64,000 nt of DNA from Nymphaea colorata. Taxonomy: Eukaryota > Streptophyta > Magnoliopsida > Nymphaeales > Nymphaeaceae. The notes under the pieces are model-generated. The model did not search any database, was not told the origin of the DNA, and saw only the letters and a program-made list of their open reading frames with translations. Position 1 is the first letter of the stretch; each line of letters opens with the position of its first letter. Location of the stretch: positions 24,136,131 through 24,200,130 of the forward strand of contig NC_045140.1 of NCBI RefSeq assembly GCF_008831285.2, in the 5' to 3' direction. The position numbers were made by a program, and so were the translations under genes. Of the stretch, positions 38,853 through 59,585 are shown one piece after another.

Positions 38853-39326
38853 TAGGGTGAACATAGGGTGAACACGAGTCGAACCGAGTTCAGTCAGTTC
38901 GAGCTCAACTTGGCTTGAGCTCCAAAATAATTCGATAAAAGAACTCGACTCGGCAGTTACGTGTTGAGCTTGAGCTCAACTCAATTAAAGCTCGACAAAT
39001 TCGTTGAGGTCGAGCTTGACTCGATTAAGACTCAACAATCTCATTTGAATAGAATTGATATTCATCATTACGTGTTGAGCTCGAGCTCGACTCAATTAAG
39101 ACTCGACAAAGTTGTAAAATAGTTTGAATATATTGACTTGTTTAAAATTCAAAAAACTCGATTAAAGCTCGAGCTCAACTCAACAATTACGTATTGAGCT
39201 CGAACTCAACTCGATTATTTGAATGAGTCAACTCATGAACTTGAGCTCGACTACTTAAGCAAATGACTCGGTTCAAACTCTTTCGAAAATCAGGTTTAAC
39301 GAATTGAGCTCGAGTTTTTCACCTTA
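38853..39326. mobile_element. hAT-like MITE rich in GAGCTCGA/CTCGAC phrases
   Basis: Ends are TAGGGTGAAC at the left and TTTTTCACCTTA at the right (TAAGGTGAAAAA inverted). Flanks aatacaaa (38845-38852) and aatacaag (39327-39334) match at 7 of 8 bases, as for a hAT target-site duplication. The 474-bp interior is built from degenerate GAGCTCGAGCTC and CTCAATTAAG units in both orientations. An 11-bp phrase ATAGGGTGAAC is duplicated at the left end. No coding capacity. Confidence 0.7.
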
Positions 39327-39480
39327 AATACAAGCGGCTTACAAATGGAAAGTTGACGAGAGAGGGCGACTCTACCTTTATTAATCAATAAAATAATCTA
39401 ATATAGTTCTAATCTTAACAAGAAGGTCCACCAAGGCGAGTTGTGCTTTTAAGAGCTGTTTGAAATTAGTGCAAATGTTG

Positions 39481-39660
39481 CTAGAACTAACAAATGGTGA
39501 TCTACCAGCCACAAATCGAGCGAGTGCGCAAAATCCATTAATTAGAACGAGAGGCCATTTTGGAATACTAATAGAACTAACAAATGGTGATCTACCAGCC
39601 ACTAATCGAGCGAGTGCGCAAAATCCATTAATTAGAGCGAGAGGCCATTTTGGAATACTA
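39481..39660. repeat. Two tandem copies of a 90-bp unit
   Basis: 39481-39570 and 39571-39660 are nearly identical (only a few substitutions, for example CACAAATCG against CACTAATCG). The pair lies about 100 bp beyond the permease stop codon, so it may fall in or near its 3' untranslated region. Confidence 0.92.
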
Positions 39661-39753
39661 ACGTGATTAAAATCGACGTAGAAGAAACAAAAAATTCAAT
39701 TACTCTGCAAGCTTGTACATGGCTAAAATGACAAAAATATCGCACTTTGTGCT

Positions 39754-41928
39754 TCATTCGTAACCAGAAGAATGGAATGGTTTATATATCTTTAGGTCGG
39801 TGATAATTCCTTGAATGGAACCAGCAGCAGCAGCTACGGATACAACAAGACAACCGGCACTGAGCACTTGAAACGAAAGCCACCGGCGGGAGAAGGCCGG
39901 CACTTTGTTGCGTGCCATGTACATCTCGGTCGGGAAGTAAACCGTCAGCGGCCAGAAGGCAATGGCACCGAGAAGAGCCAAAACGTCGTTGAAGAAAGGG
40001 ACGATCATGGCTACCACTGTTGTGATTATCACGTAAATGGTCCTGAATAGAAGACGAAAACGGTTGGTGCAGTATTGCCCACATCCCGGAATATAAGCAC
40101 TGATTTCCTTATTGATGAAGCTGTGCAATGGCCACCTTTTAGCTGCTGATTTTTCGACGAAGGAGAACACGGGTTGCGTAAATACCTGTTTAAGACAAAA
40201 AAAGGACAGAATTAGCTTTGAAATTAATTAAGGAGGAGTCAATGTATACTTCATTTTTCTATGTTTTAAGGAGCATATGTATGTCTGATTTCAGTTTATT
40301 TGAGGGACCTCATAATTGAATCAAAACATGCTTATGTACTTAAAGACTCTTGGTCACATTTCTAGTTGGGAACGCTGGAGAACAAATTTCATTGAGCTTG
40401 AAAGGCAGATAGAATGTATTTTCATATGAAGACATACATACTATTATTACTGAACATGCGTTATCTTCCATATCTACCTGCAGTAAATAGATGTGGCTAG
40501 CTTGTTCAGAACTTTTCTGTCCTACTTAATTATATGAGCTTAACAAAATCAAAATTAATATCTCAAAACATTGAAAAACATGGTGCCATCTTCATTCTAT
40601 GAGCTGTTGATCGAAATGTGAGCTGAGATGTTAAACATAGGATCGAGGTTGATGGCAGACTTCATATAAGAACAAGCACGTTGTTTTTTGTTATTGTTGA
40701 AATTGAATCTGCAATACCAAGAGGATCAACATATACGAGCCTATACTCATTTGGCATTTTTAATTTGAAAAGAAAAATGAAAAAAGGGCCGAAAAAACTT
40801 AATGAGAAACTTACCTGGTAAGCACCAACCAAATGGATAATAATGCATATATTTGCAATGTCAATCAACCAAAATGGCTCATAGAAGCCAAAACCAGTGA
40901 GAAAATTGCCCGGTGCACTATTTCCAAATGCTCTGTAGCCAACACAACCACATGACAGGTAAAAAATTGAGGTAGACGCAACACCAAATTTGGTAGCTTT
41001 CTTCATCACTTTATTTTCTGGAGGATCCGACCTCAATGTATCCTGCAACATATGGCAAACTCATCAATGTAGTCATGATCATTTATCCAGCTCAAACCGC
41101 ATCCATTAATGGGTCATTTTAACTTGCAAATATCCATGAAAAACTCAGATTCAAAACTAGTGTTTGAGCCTGTAAACTTAGTTTTCAGAAGAATTTTGAA
41201 CAAGTAAATTCAGATCTCTTTAAGCTAATCGATTCTCAAATAGAAAAGAGCAAGTCAGGTCTCTCACTTGAATCTCGATGAGGACCATGGCGTAAGAATA
41301 GGCAAATGCCATGTTTCCAAGCGCTCGGAAACATCCCCATATCTTTTCATCTGCTGTGACATCAATGCCAACCTCCACTCCAGTCAGGCTTGTCCTGCTA
41401 GGTTCACCTCCTGCAATTTGTCATGCCCCTCCTCAAATACATGTATATGTGAAATATGGGAGATGAAAGATGTGAGAAACAACACAAGCTTTGCTGAGAA
41501 ATATTTTGCAGCTCACCTACAGTTTTAGCAATAGAAAGACCCAAGCCTATGAAAGAGTATGAGAAGGACATGCCCGCAGCTACATAAGAGAGCCACCATA
41601 TCTTATGGAAGTTGGGAATCTGTGATATGAAGATTTCCATAACACCAAAATATATCATGAAGAGGTTGCTAGAAGACTGGCAATCAACATCATGGCCATT
41701 TTTGTGGAAGCAATGGGACCTCTTCACAGCTCTGGTTGTCCACAATAAGAGAAAAGGAAGTGAGTGCAGAAGCAAAATGGAAATGTCGTTTTGGATGTCT
41801 TCTTCGTTCTGTTACAGTTATCGTCATTAATTTGGTATCCTTATATCAGAAACTAATTTAAGTTTGACATATGTTCAAAGGTCTTTTGAGTACTTCATGA
41901 ACAATGGAAATGTAATTTTATACCTTAG

Positions 41929-42013
<85 letters not shown>

Positions 42014-43496
42014 ACCTAGCTAGGGATATTTATCTGTTTCATTATCTTATTGTTTAAATCACAAAAAAAAATATAGTTACCTTCGACATTTAGAGAAAAA
42101 GAAATGATAAGAATTACGTCTTAAAACCTTGCTTTTCAAAACTAAAAGGTGGACAAGGGTAAAAGTCAGGATTCTTTCAAAGCAAACTTTGTGAAAATAG
42201 GTAAACAAGGATCCTATATAAAAAGTTGCAACAAGACCTTGTGAAAATTGAAATACTAAATACACCAATTTTATGAGACGAGATCATGCTAATTTTTGAA
42301 ATATGCCACGAAAGCTACTGACTTGATATGTTGGATAATTTACTGAACATAAAAACGTAAAAACATTCATATGAGGTGAACTGGCTGAAACCCACTTCAT
42401 GCTTATCGCCGTTGCAATGGTGTAACCAATTGACGTCCCAATTAAGTTGGCATATTGGGTGCACCCACATATTATGACTTTTATCCCTCCTGCAACCAAG
42501 ATAAACAAAATAAAAAAGACATAAAATAACTGAGAATCCAATCTTGAATAACCACAAACTAAAATGCCAATGGTAGATCTATCTTTGATCTACTTACTAA
42601 AACTTGTATTTTTCTACCTCATTTACAGGAACAAATCAATGGATGAGGTATTCTCTTCAAAAACAAGAAATTCGCTTTTGATTTTTGAGATTGCTATTCA
42701 CGAAAGGGAACTGATTTATTTTTTTCACATGTACTTCTATTAGATACTTATTATTTCTAAAAAGAGAACGTAGGAGTGTGAATTGGGTATTATCGTTGCT
42801 ACTTGCGATGGTAAAATGCCATAACGTTCCACCTCATAACATTTCACCCATTCAAAGGTAGAATGCCATGATAAACAACCTGCTCCGGTAGAATCGTTAA
42901 CATGTTATTAACACTCTTTTGCATGCATATGTAAAGATAAAGGTTGAACAAGGATGCATGTCTTTGGCCTTGAGGGTGAACGCTTTCTAAAATGACAGAA
43001 AATTCGTGTCGTCCAAAATTTACCCAAGTTGTTTCTCACGGCGTCCATGTAAGTGTAGCTTCTCTTGCCAGTTTCCGGACATCGGTAACAGTCAGCAAGG
43101 AGGGTGGAAGTGTAGAGAGTGATGACCGAGAACGACGTGAGCGCCAGAATTCCGGCCACCCATCCCAGCTGAGCTATGGCCCATGCAAGTGACAGCACCC
43201 CAGAACCGATCACCGCCGTTATGATGTGCGCCGAAGCCGTCCACACAGTTCCTGCCAGAAACATCGAAAGCCATCGTCCCCACCACCCACCATTGATAAT
43301 CAGCATCGCCACAACAATCTAACACCAACGACGAAATGAACCAAGGTCAATGGAATATACCGGTTCTCCTAGGCAACCCGTCGTCGTCGACGTCCGTGTT
43401 GCCTTCCTCGATCGTGGCCAATCCGGCGCCCTCGGCCACCGGCTGCAACTCGACTGCCGGAACGGCGACAACCACAACTTCCTGTTGGTCAGACAT
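39754..43496 (-). CDS. AAP: Amino acid permease (AAP family)
   Basis: The seven exons are 43361-43496, 43024-43251, 42396-42489, 41517-41731, 41268-41410, 40815-41042 and 39754-40185. They give 491 aa, the usual AAP length. These proteins are plasma-membrane proton/amino acid symporters with about eleven membrane helices. The first 45 residues are an acidic cytosolic tail ending DGLPRRTG. After that come TVWTASAHIITAVIGSG, LSLAWAIAQLGW, TSTLLADCYR, GKRSYTYMDAV, CFHKNG, FISQIPNFHKIWWLS, GYRAFGNSAPGN and PFFNDVLALLGAI, all family hallmarks. The C-terminus has the GSIQGIITDLKIYKPF motif. A longer open stretch upstream of exon 2 is intronic; the tggcag acceptor restores RTG-TVWT. Intron 3 carries an 80-bp AT microsatellite. 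Substrate preference cannot be told from sequence. Confidence 0.95.
41932..42011. repeat. (AT)n microsatellite in permease intron 3
   Basis: About 80 bp of uninterrupted AT dinucleotide, probably highly length-variable. Confidence 0.97.
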
Positions 43497-43575
43497 TGTC
43501 GTCGATCAGAGAGGCAGCAGAGATCGTCAAGTCAGGACAAATCGTGAGATGGGAGGACTCAGAACGATGAGAGAC

Positions 43576-43582
43576 TTATATA
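43576..43582 (-). promoter_or_regulatory. TATA box of the permease gene
   Basis: TATATAA reads on the minus strand 80 bp upstream of the start codon, implying a short leader. Confidence 0.65.
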
Positions 43583-46295
43583 GCAAGTGACCGAGCAAGT
43601 CTGCCGTTAATTCTTCGAAAAACAAGCCTCTATTTTCTAAAGTTCCTGCAACGTCGCGGAATTTGTCGGATCACCACCTCCAGAAGAACAATTTCTACTG
43701 CAGACTGAAGGTTCATTTACAGATCCGGAGCACACGCTGCCGGAACTCAGTGTAAAACAGAGATCCGTTTATGCTGGATCGAGATAAAGTGGGTCAGACA
43801 TTGGATCGTTCTCCCATTCACCTCCTCTAGCTTTTTTTTTTCCTTCTTAAATAACTTAAGCTGCAATTAATGTAAAAAAGGTTTAAAATACCTTCAATAA
43901 GGGCAATTTCATGTTCATTTGTTTACTTCAGTAGACAACAAGCGAAATAGTAACGTGGATTATTTCCTTTCTCATTGGTAATCAAGAAAAACCTAAGATA
44001 GCGGCAAAATTAATACTTTCTAAAGATTTATAACTTATTTTGCGAAAAATAATCCTATAATCATTTGGAATATGTTTTTCGTAATTTTAAAAGGTCGAAA
44101 ACTCATTTGAATCGATCGTTAGGATCCGGACCTGAATCTGGTCTGCCTCCTTCCAAAGATTAGAGCGAAGAAGTTGGCAGCACCGGAAGATTTTTGTTTT
44201 TTGTTTTTGTTTTTTTCAAAATATTAACTAGAGGGCGATGAGATCTAATTAAGTTGTGGTGGTCAGTTAAAAGAGGAGAAGATGAGATGAGCTGAGAAAT
44301 TCATGGTAGGAAGTGGATAAAGCTCCTCATTTTGGATCCGGAAAGGAAGGGATTCAGAGGGACTGCTTTCCCCACCAAGGATCTCCTCAATTTGCTGTAA
44401 CCACCCTCTACATCCCTTTCTCTTTTCTGCCACACTTTATCCTATCCACTACAGCCTCAAAAACAAATGAATATGGTGTGCTTGCGTGCATGTGTGTGTG
44501 TGTTTGTGTGTGTTTGGCAGGAATCCTGCTCAGTAATGTAGCACTGAGTGCCATATGTGTGGCTCAAGATCCTGAAGATGAGAGGTGTGTCTCAAAATAT
44601 CGGACGATACAAACCTGTATGGGACAAACCGGCCGGAATCGGCCAATGTAGGCTCATGCCAACTTATATACAAATGTAGGAGAGAGTTCTTTACAAAGGG
44701 AACTTTACTTGATCCTCAGGGGTGCGGCATAGTTGGTCAAACTGCTGGTGAAAGGCTAGTTACTTTGGTGGTTTACTTTTAGTGAAAACTTTCTCCATAA
44801 GCTCTAGAGCAGTTTACTCCAACCACAAACCAAAAGAAAGAAATCTTACTTTATTTGCCATTGACAAATTGACATTGTTCATATATCTCAAAGTCTAGTA
44901 CCTCAAGGTATATAATATAGGGTTTTCCTAAAGCTACTTTGTTACTATTATTATTTTTTTTCCAAATAATAAGGGTGATTAGCTCGACTCTTGAACAGTT
45001 TGGCAAGAACGATAACCTGAGAAAATGGAAGCAAAAGACTTTTAAAAGATACTTAGTATGAGAAGTCTTCCATTTGAGGCCCTTCATGTTCCCTTCAAAC
45101 AAAAAAGTAGACATGCCATAAAAAAAAATAAAAATCAATGCATATAAACAACATCATTATAAAATACGACGAGTTGTTGTCATAATGAAAATAGTGAGTT
45201 CAAATCTTAATATTGTGATTCAGTGGCATCGAGCGCCCCAGCTTATTAATATGCGTTGGGGTTTGAGTCCAATTTCCGTCAACGAAATAGAAAAGAAGAA
45301 GCCTACAACTTTTCATGGGCCAAATTAAGAACTTGGGTAAGAAGTTTGAGTTGAGCTCGGAGTTACGACTGTATTCAAGAAGGCCAGTGGATAAATCAGG
45401 AAAGCGTTCTGTTTTAGAAACGTCTCTTCTTTAAACATTGATTTTATGAATATTACATTTTTTATTTAAAAAAACTACCGGACTCACATATCCTAAATTT
45501 GATGAGAATGATCTAGGCTATTGATTTTGAGGAAATCTAATGATTGAGAATAAGTAGAAAAATGAAAATACAGTTGCATTTTGAAAAAATAAAAAATACC
45601 CTTCAATGGTCTCCTTAATTGAAATTTCCTGAAGTATTTCAGTCTTTTGAAAATATAACTAGTTTTTCATTTTTTTTAATTTAATTTACATCATACGATC
45701 TTCCTAAAATCAATAGCTCGTACCATTCTCATTATGTCTGGCATATTAAGGTCTGGTATCTATCAGTTTTTCCAAGAAACATGATATAATTATATTTAGC
45801 ATTCCATTGTTAGGACTTGGAACTAAGAACAATGTCTATAATCACGCCATATTTATTGAAATAAAAACGTAGTGTTTTTTGAATTATGTGTTTACAGATT
45901 AAAAACGGAGTATTATCGTTGGGCATCTAAGATTGTAAAGATCATCCACTCATGTCATGTGGTTTCTCCCGAATAATCCCATATTCGGATTGGCCCAAGT
46001 TTGGATTTGATCTAAGTCCGACCCGAATTCATCCAACCTGATCCACTTTCAGAGCTCCTGCCAAATTTTGGCTAACAGCGGGACGACGCCTGTGATGACC
46101 ATCAAGACGAACCTACGAGTCGGATTCCTTTCCCTCTCGATTTGGTGGGTAATTAATAGCGCAGTGATGTTAATTCATTCCGTTCTTTGCGGACGTTGAT
46201 CTTCCCCATCTTGTGCTTCCCTTAATACAACGAGGTGGGAGATCCAAAAGGAGGAGCAAGAAGAAGATTGACGATCTGGAGATAGCCAGTGACAC
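43583..46295. other. Divergent spacer between permease and XK2
   Basis: The 2.7-kb region holds both promoters. A TG run lies at 44491-44514. A phrase with TATCGG, ACCGGCCGG and ATCGGCCAATG near 44600-44650 resembles one at 23920-23975. Neither has definable ends. I see no gene; the open frame at 44313-44651 has no recognisable domain. Confidence 0.5.
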
Positions 46296-51318
<5,023 letters not shown>

Positions 51319-51764
51319 AGAGGCAAACAAGTATTAGCCACGGGAGATGCAATTCTTGAAAATAAAATTTGGACTGTCTTCAATTTATTTCTATTATTTT
51401 ACAGGTCTCCTTGTTCATAAGACGGGTAACAACCGAGAAGTCAGAAATTATTTGTATAGAAAGCAACCTGCAATTTATGCTCTAAAAGTTATGTTGCTAT
51501 AGAACTGCTTTCAAGTCTTAAGCTTCCCTTTGCAGAACCCGGAGTTGCAAGGCATTTGGAACTTTACGATCTGATCTTTGTATGTTTCTGTTCTCCACGA
51601 ACCACTGTGGAACCGCTTTGTTATTTAGGGGTAGGGTGTTTGAAGGGCTGGAAATCCACTGTTCACCTGGAATGAAAAGTCAAATCTCAGGTTCGATGGC
51701 ATTTCTAGCAAACTAAGGATAGAAAACTTGACCATTGCAGTGTCGATATGGGATTTTCATTCTG

Positions 51765-53450
<1,686 letters not shown>

Positions 53451-54084
53451 CGGCCGGCTGTGTTTTTTCCGCGTAAAAAAATATGAAAGACATACAATAC
53501 AAAGAGAAGAAAACGAGAACCACATTCTCTAGCGATGGTCTGCTTTGACCCTTTGGTGACATCGCCGACCGATCCGTTAGCTCAGATGCATTGCCGGTTG
53601 CTGGAACTCTGATGGTGAGAAAAGAGAGGAGGGTTTGAGAGAACATGAAACTGGAAACAAAAAACACTGGTTTATGAAGAATTTCAAGTTCGCCCCATTT
53701 TATAGCAAATTTTGAAAATGGTATCTGCATTTTTTTTAAATTATATCGACGCCCATCTACTTTTTAAAAATTTTAGGGGTACGGATTTTATGCGAATATT
53801 TGACAAAATTTTGAAACAATATTTTAAATCCAGTTTTAATCCATCGTCCATCAGACACAAGCTTCTACCAAACCAAAATCCATTTATTCAAAAATATGAA
53901 TCAATTTTGGAATGAGGGATTGTATTTCCGATTCCATTAATTGCTACTTAAATAAAAGATGTCGTCAGGAAAGTTTAGACGATGCTGAAAACTCTTGGAT
54001 TGAAAAGACAACCCCTCTTTAGGCCCCATTTGCTGCGATCGCCATCCCTCTCTCACGTCATTTCTATTCTTTTTTTCTCCCTCT

Positions 54085-54172
54085 CTTTCTATGCCGTCGT
54101 TTCTGCGGTTTGCTTATATACTTATGGGACTTTTTGTCCTTAAATTTTGCTATATATTTTCATTTTATCGAC
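54085..54172 (+). mobile_element. LINE 3' tail, inverted relative to the neighbouring copies
   Basis: The stretch TTTGCTATATATTTTCATTTTATC with the preceding gggactttttgtcc matches the 3' tail of the 52.56-kb copy in reverse complement. Only the last ~90 bp are recognisable. Confidence 0.5.
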
Positions 54173-54689
54173 CCTATGTATGTCAGCGTCTCTCCCTTCT
54201 CCTCTGTACGTTGGCTGCACGCCATGGAGCAACCATCATATCTTCTGTCCATTTTTCATGCTACCTTTCAAACTTGCCCTATCATCATCATCCATTTTTT
54301 TTATTGTGTGCAGATACATATATCTGTTCGTCAAACCAGAGGGTGTAAACCCCTAACCATCTGTACATTGTCCATTGGCTCGCTAGGCTTAACATCTCTC
54401 CTATCGCTTCTTGATCTGGTTTGTTCTTTCCAATCCTTAGCTGCTACGCTACAATTTTCCTTTTGTTTCATAGACCCCTGAACAGTTGGAGAGAAAGGCT
54501 TTAATTGGTGGGGCTGCTCGTTTGTTTAAAGATTGTTTAGCGATATGAGTTTGTTTTAAGAAAATCTGGTAGTCCTCATTAAATCTTTTTCAATTTTCCC
54601 TCCTTATCTTTGGAAGCTTATTTGTACTTATACATAGGGGTTTGAAGTTTCTCCGACTAATGATGACAAAATTACATATTCAAAATGAG

Positions 54690-55450
54690 GGTGTAAGACT
54701 TGTCATTTTGTCATAACAAACCGCAAAAACGAAATATAAGAAGAGAATATACAAGTTAGTATCACAATAAAACGTAATAAGAGAGGTGGAAAGAGAGTGG
54801 ACAGACGGAACAGCAGAGTCACCCAGCAGTAGACGAAGGACGGCGCCGTAGCCGAATAGCAAAGTGAACATCTCCTTGCACAAGACGTGCCACAGACTCC
54901 GACGATGAGAAGGTGTCTCTGAATATCCTGTTGTTGCGCTCTTCCCAAATGCGCCACTAAGAAGAAATGAACCACAACATCCAAACACGACCCCAGGTAA
55001 AAGACAGGTGAGAAGAAGGACAAAAGAGAAAAAAAAGGCGAATGGATGGTGGGTCTGGGAGGTTGTTAACGAAAGAAGGCCATGCAGAGGTAAGGACACT
55101 ATAAAAGAAATGACAAGAGGTAAAAAGGTGAACCCGAGACTTAGCCGCGGCGAGACAGAGGGGTTAGCTAAACTAATACCAAGACGCTGTAGGTGGTCAA
55201 AAGTATTGATGTGACCAGCAAGGAGAAGCCAGGCAAAAGCAACGACATGAAGAGAGGGACCAGGGGATCAAAGAGGCCGGGGTGGAAGCGACGCAACGAA
55301 GAACCAAAGGAGGCCAGGAAGGGGGGGCGAGCGGTGGGAGGTCAGCAAGGCGAATGAAAAGAAGAAGGGCAGAAAGCAGATCGCTCCAAAAGTGTGAAGG
55401 AGAGGTGTGAGAGATGAAAATATTTCAATCACTAGGGGAAGACATGTCAT
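54690..55450 (-). mobile_element. Second LINE 3' fragment, related to the 52.6-kb copy
   Basis: The minus-strand reading repeats the blocks of the first copy (truncated zinc-binding region, then ERNNRIFRDTF-type sequence and a weak 3' tail). The two are in the same orientation about 2.1 kb apart. It is broken and shows no tail repeat, so it looks older or separately inserted. Confidence 0.65.
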
Positions 55451-56850
55451 ATTTGGAACAAATGAAAAGGGAGATGAGAGAAAATTCAGTTGTCAGACGC
55501 CACTACCAAGAACATAAAGAGGACTCACACGCCCGACTAAGGTTGGTAAAGAGAGAAAGAGAGAGAGTAATTTATAAAAGTACATTTCAAGTGTGTGTGT
55601 GTGATATTTTGTCTTTGTTTGGGTTGTTCGATTAATAATAGACTGGCCTCTAAGAATAAAAGCAAGCAGAACATTTTGATCTTCATTTGGTTCTTCACCT
55701 TGATGTCATGCAAATGCCACGGTAAGCATATGAAATTTTTCTATAATCTTGGCATTATGATGAACTTTTTGGATAAATATTTATCGATCTTATTTGTTCT
55801 TGTGTAGGTTGCACGTGCAGTGGTGTTTAGGTTCTTCAACTGGATGAAATTGTGCACTGAGATCAGTAAAAACATCTTTGTTATTTTCTAACTTTCTCAT
55901 TCAGATATGAATTAAGTCAGGCTGATGAATCCTATAGATAAAAAGTCAAAACACATTCCTTGGTTGTTATTCGAATCCATAACTTTCTTTCACATCCATG
56001 AACACTCTTTGTGAGTGCCGAATTTGAATTTAAATGGTCCTATCTAACTTGGCATGATCAATATCTCAGTAAATTGGCAGGTGACATCAAGAAAAGATCA
56101 GGAGCAGTTGTGGGCGCGTGAAGATGACCATACAGTAAGATTGGAAGATGAACTAAGGAGTTCCCTCGACAAGAATAAGAGCCATACTAACCACTTCCAA
56201 GTAACACAGGAAAAATGAAAATGAAGGCATGTATTTCCAGAGAAGTGTTGTTAATGAAGAATGAATTCATTTTTCTATGTTTTCAAAACATTTCAACCAC
56301 AATATTTGATGATATCGGATATTCAGTTGACATGCCAACGGTATCATCTACCAGGAAGGTGACCATTCCTATCAGAATCCACCAATAAGAAGTTGTATGC
56401 AGGCGTGGACCTCAACGATCATGCTACCCGTTGTAGTGAGCGTTGTAACACTCAAGATCCTGTTCATATATCTTGTCAAGTACTTTGACTTCAAAACGGA
56501 GTCTTGTCCGTCACCATCCTGAAATTTCATGTACAGCGCGCGACTTTCAATTTCGCATCTTGGTACACAACCTGTTCTTTCCCGGTTTGATTTTTTGCAA
56601 TAGGTGGTTTGTTCCCACTTAATCATCAATGTTGATCAAACAAATTCACGGTGAGGGTGTGGTGTTGTTCTCAAGCAAACGCAAAATCCTTGTAAAAAGC
56701 GACGAAACAAAGTCACCAGTCTTATCATATTATAACACGGTTCAGAAAACAACCATCAACACAGTCGCAAATCCGAACAGAACACCACGGAAACAGACCA
56801 AACAAAGAGCGACAGAAACATCCGACCAAGCACGACCGATTTAGGACGAG
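55451..56850. other. Spacer downstream of the tubulin gene
   Basis: This AT-rich region includes the expected 3' untranslated region of the tubulin gene near 56.5-56.85 kb. Short GA and TG runs lie at 55551-55568 and 55590-55602. I see no gene. Confidence 0.5.

Positions 56851-59585
<2,735 letters not shown>

Noticed and set aside
43252-43312. Upstream extension of permease exon 2 starting MAMLIINGG
   Set aside because: The acceptor before GAACTGTGTGG restores the family sequence RTG-TVWTASAH; the extension is intron.
44313-44651. A small gene between permease and XK2
   Set aside because: The frame crosses a TG microsatellite, has no domain and no convincing splice structure.
45170-45300. 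tRNA-derived SINE or tRNA gene
   Set aside because: Phrases like A and B boxes occur (ggcatcgagcgcc, gtttgagtccaat), but no cloverleaf can be drawn and no ends are visible.
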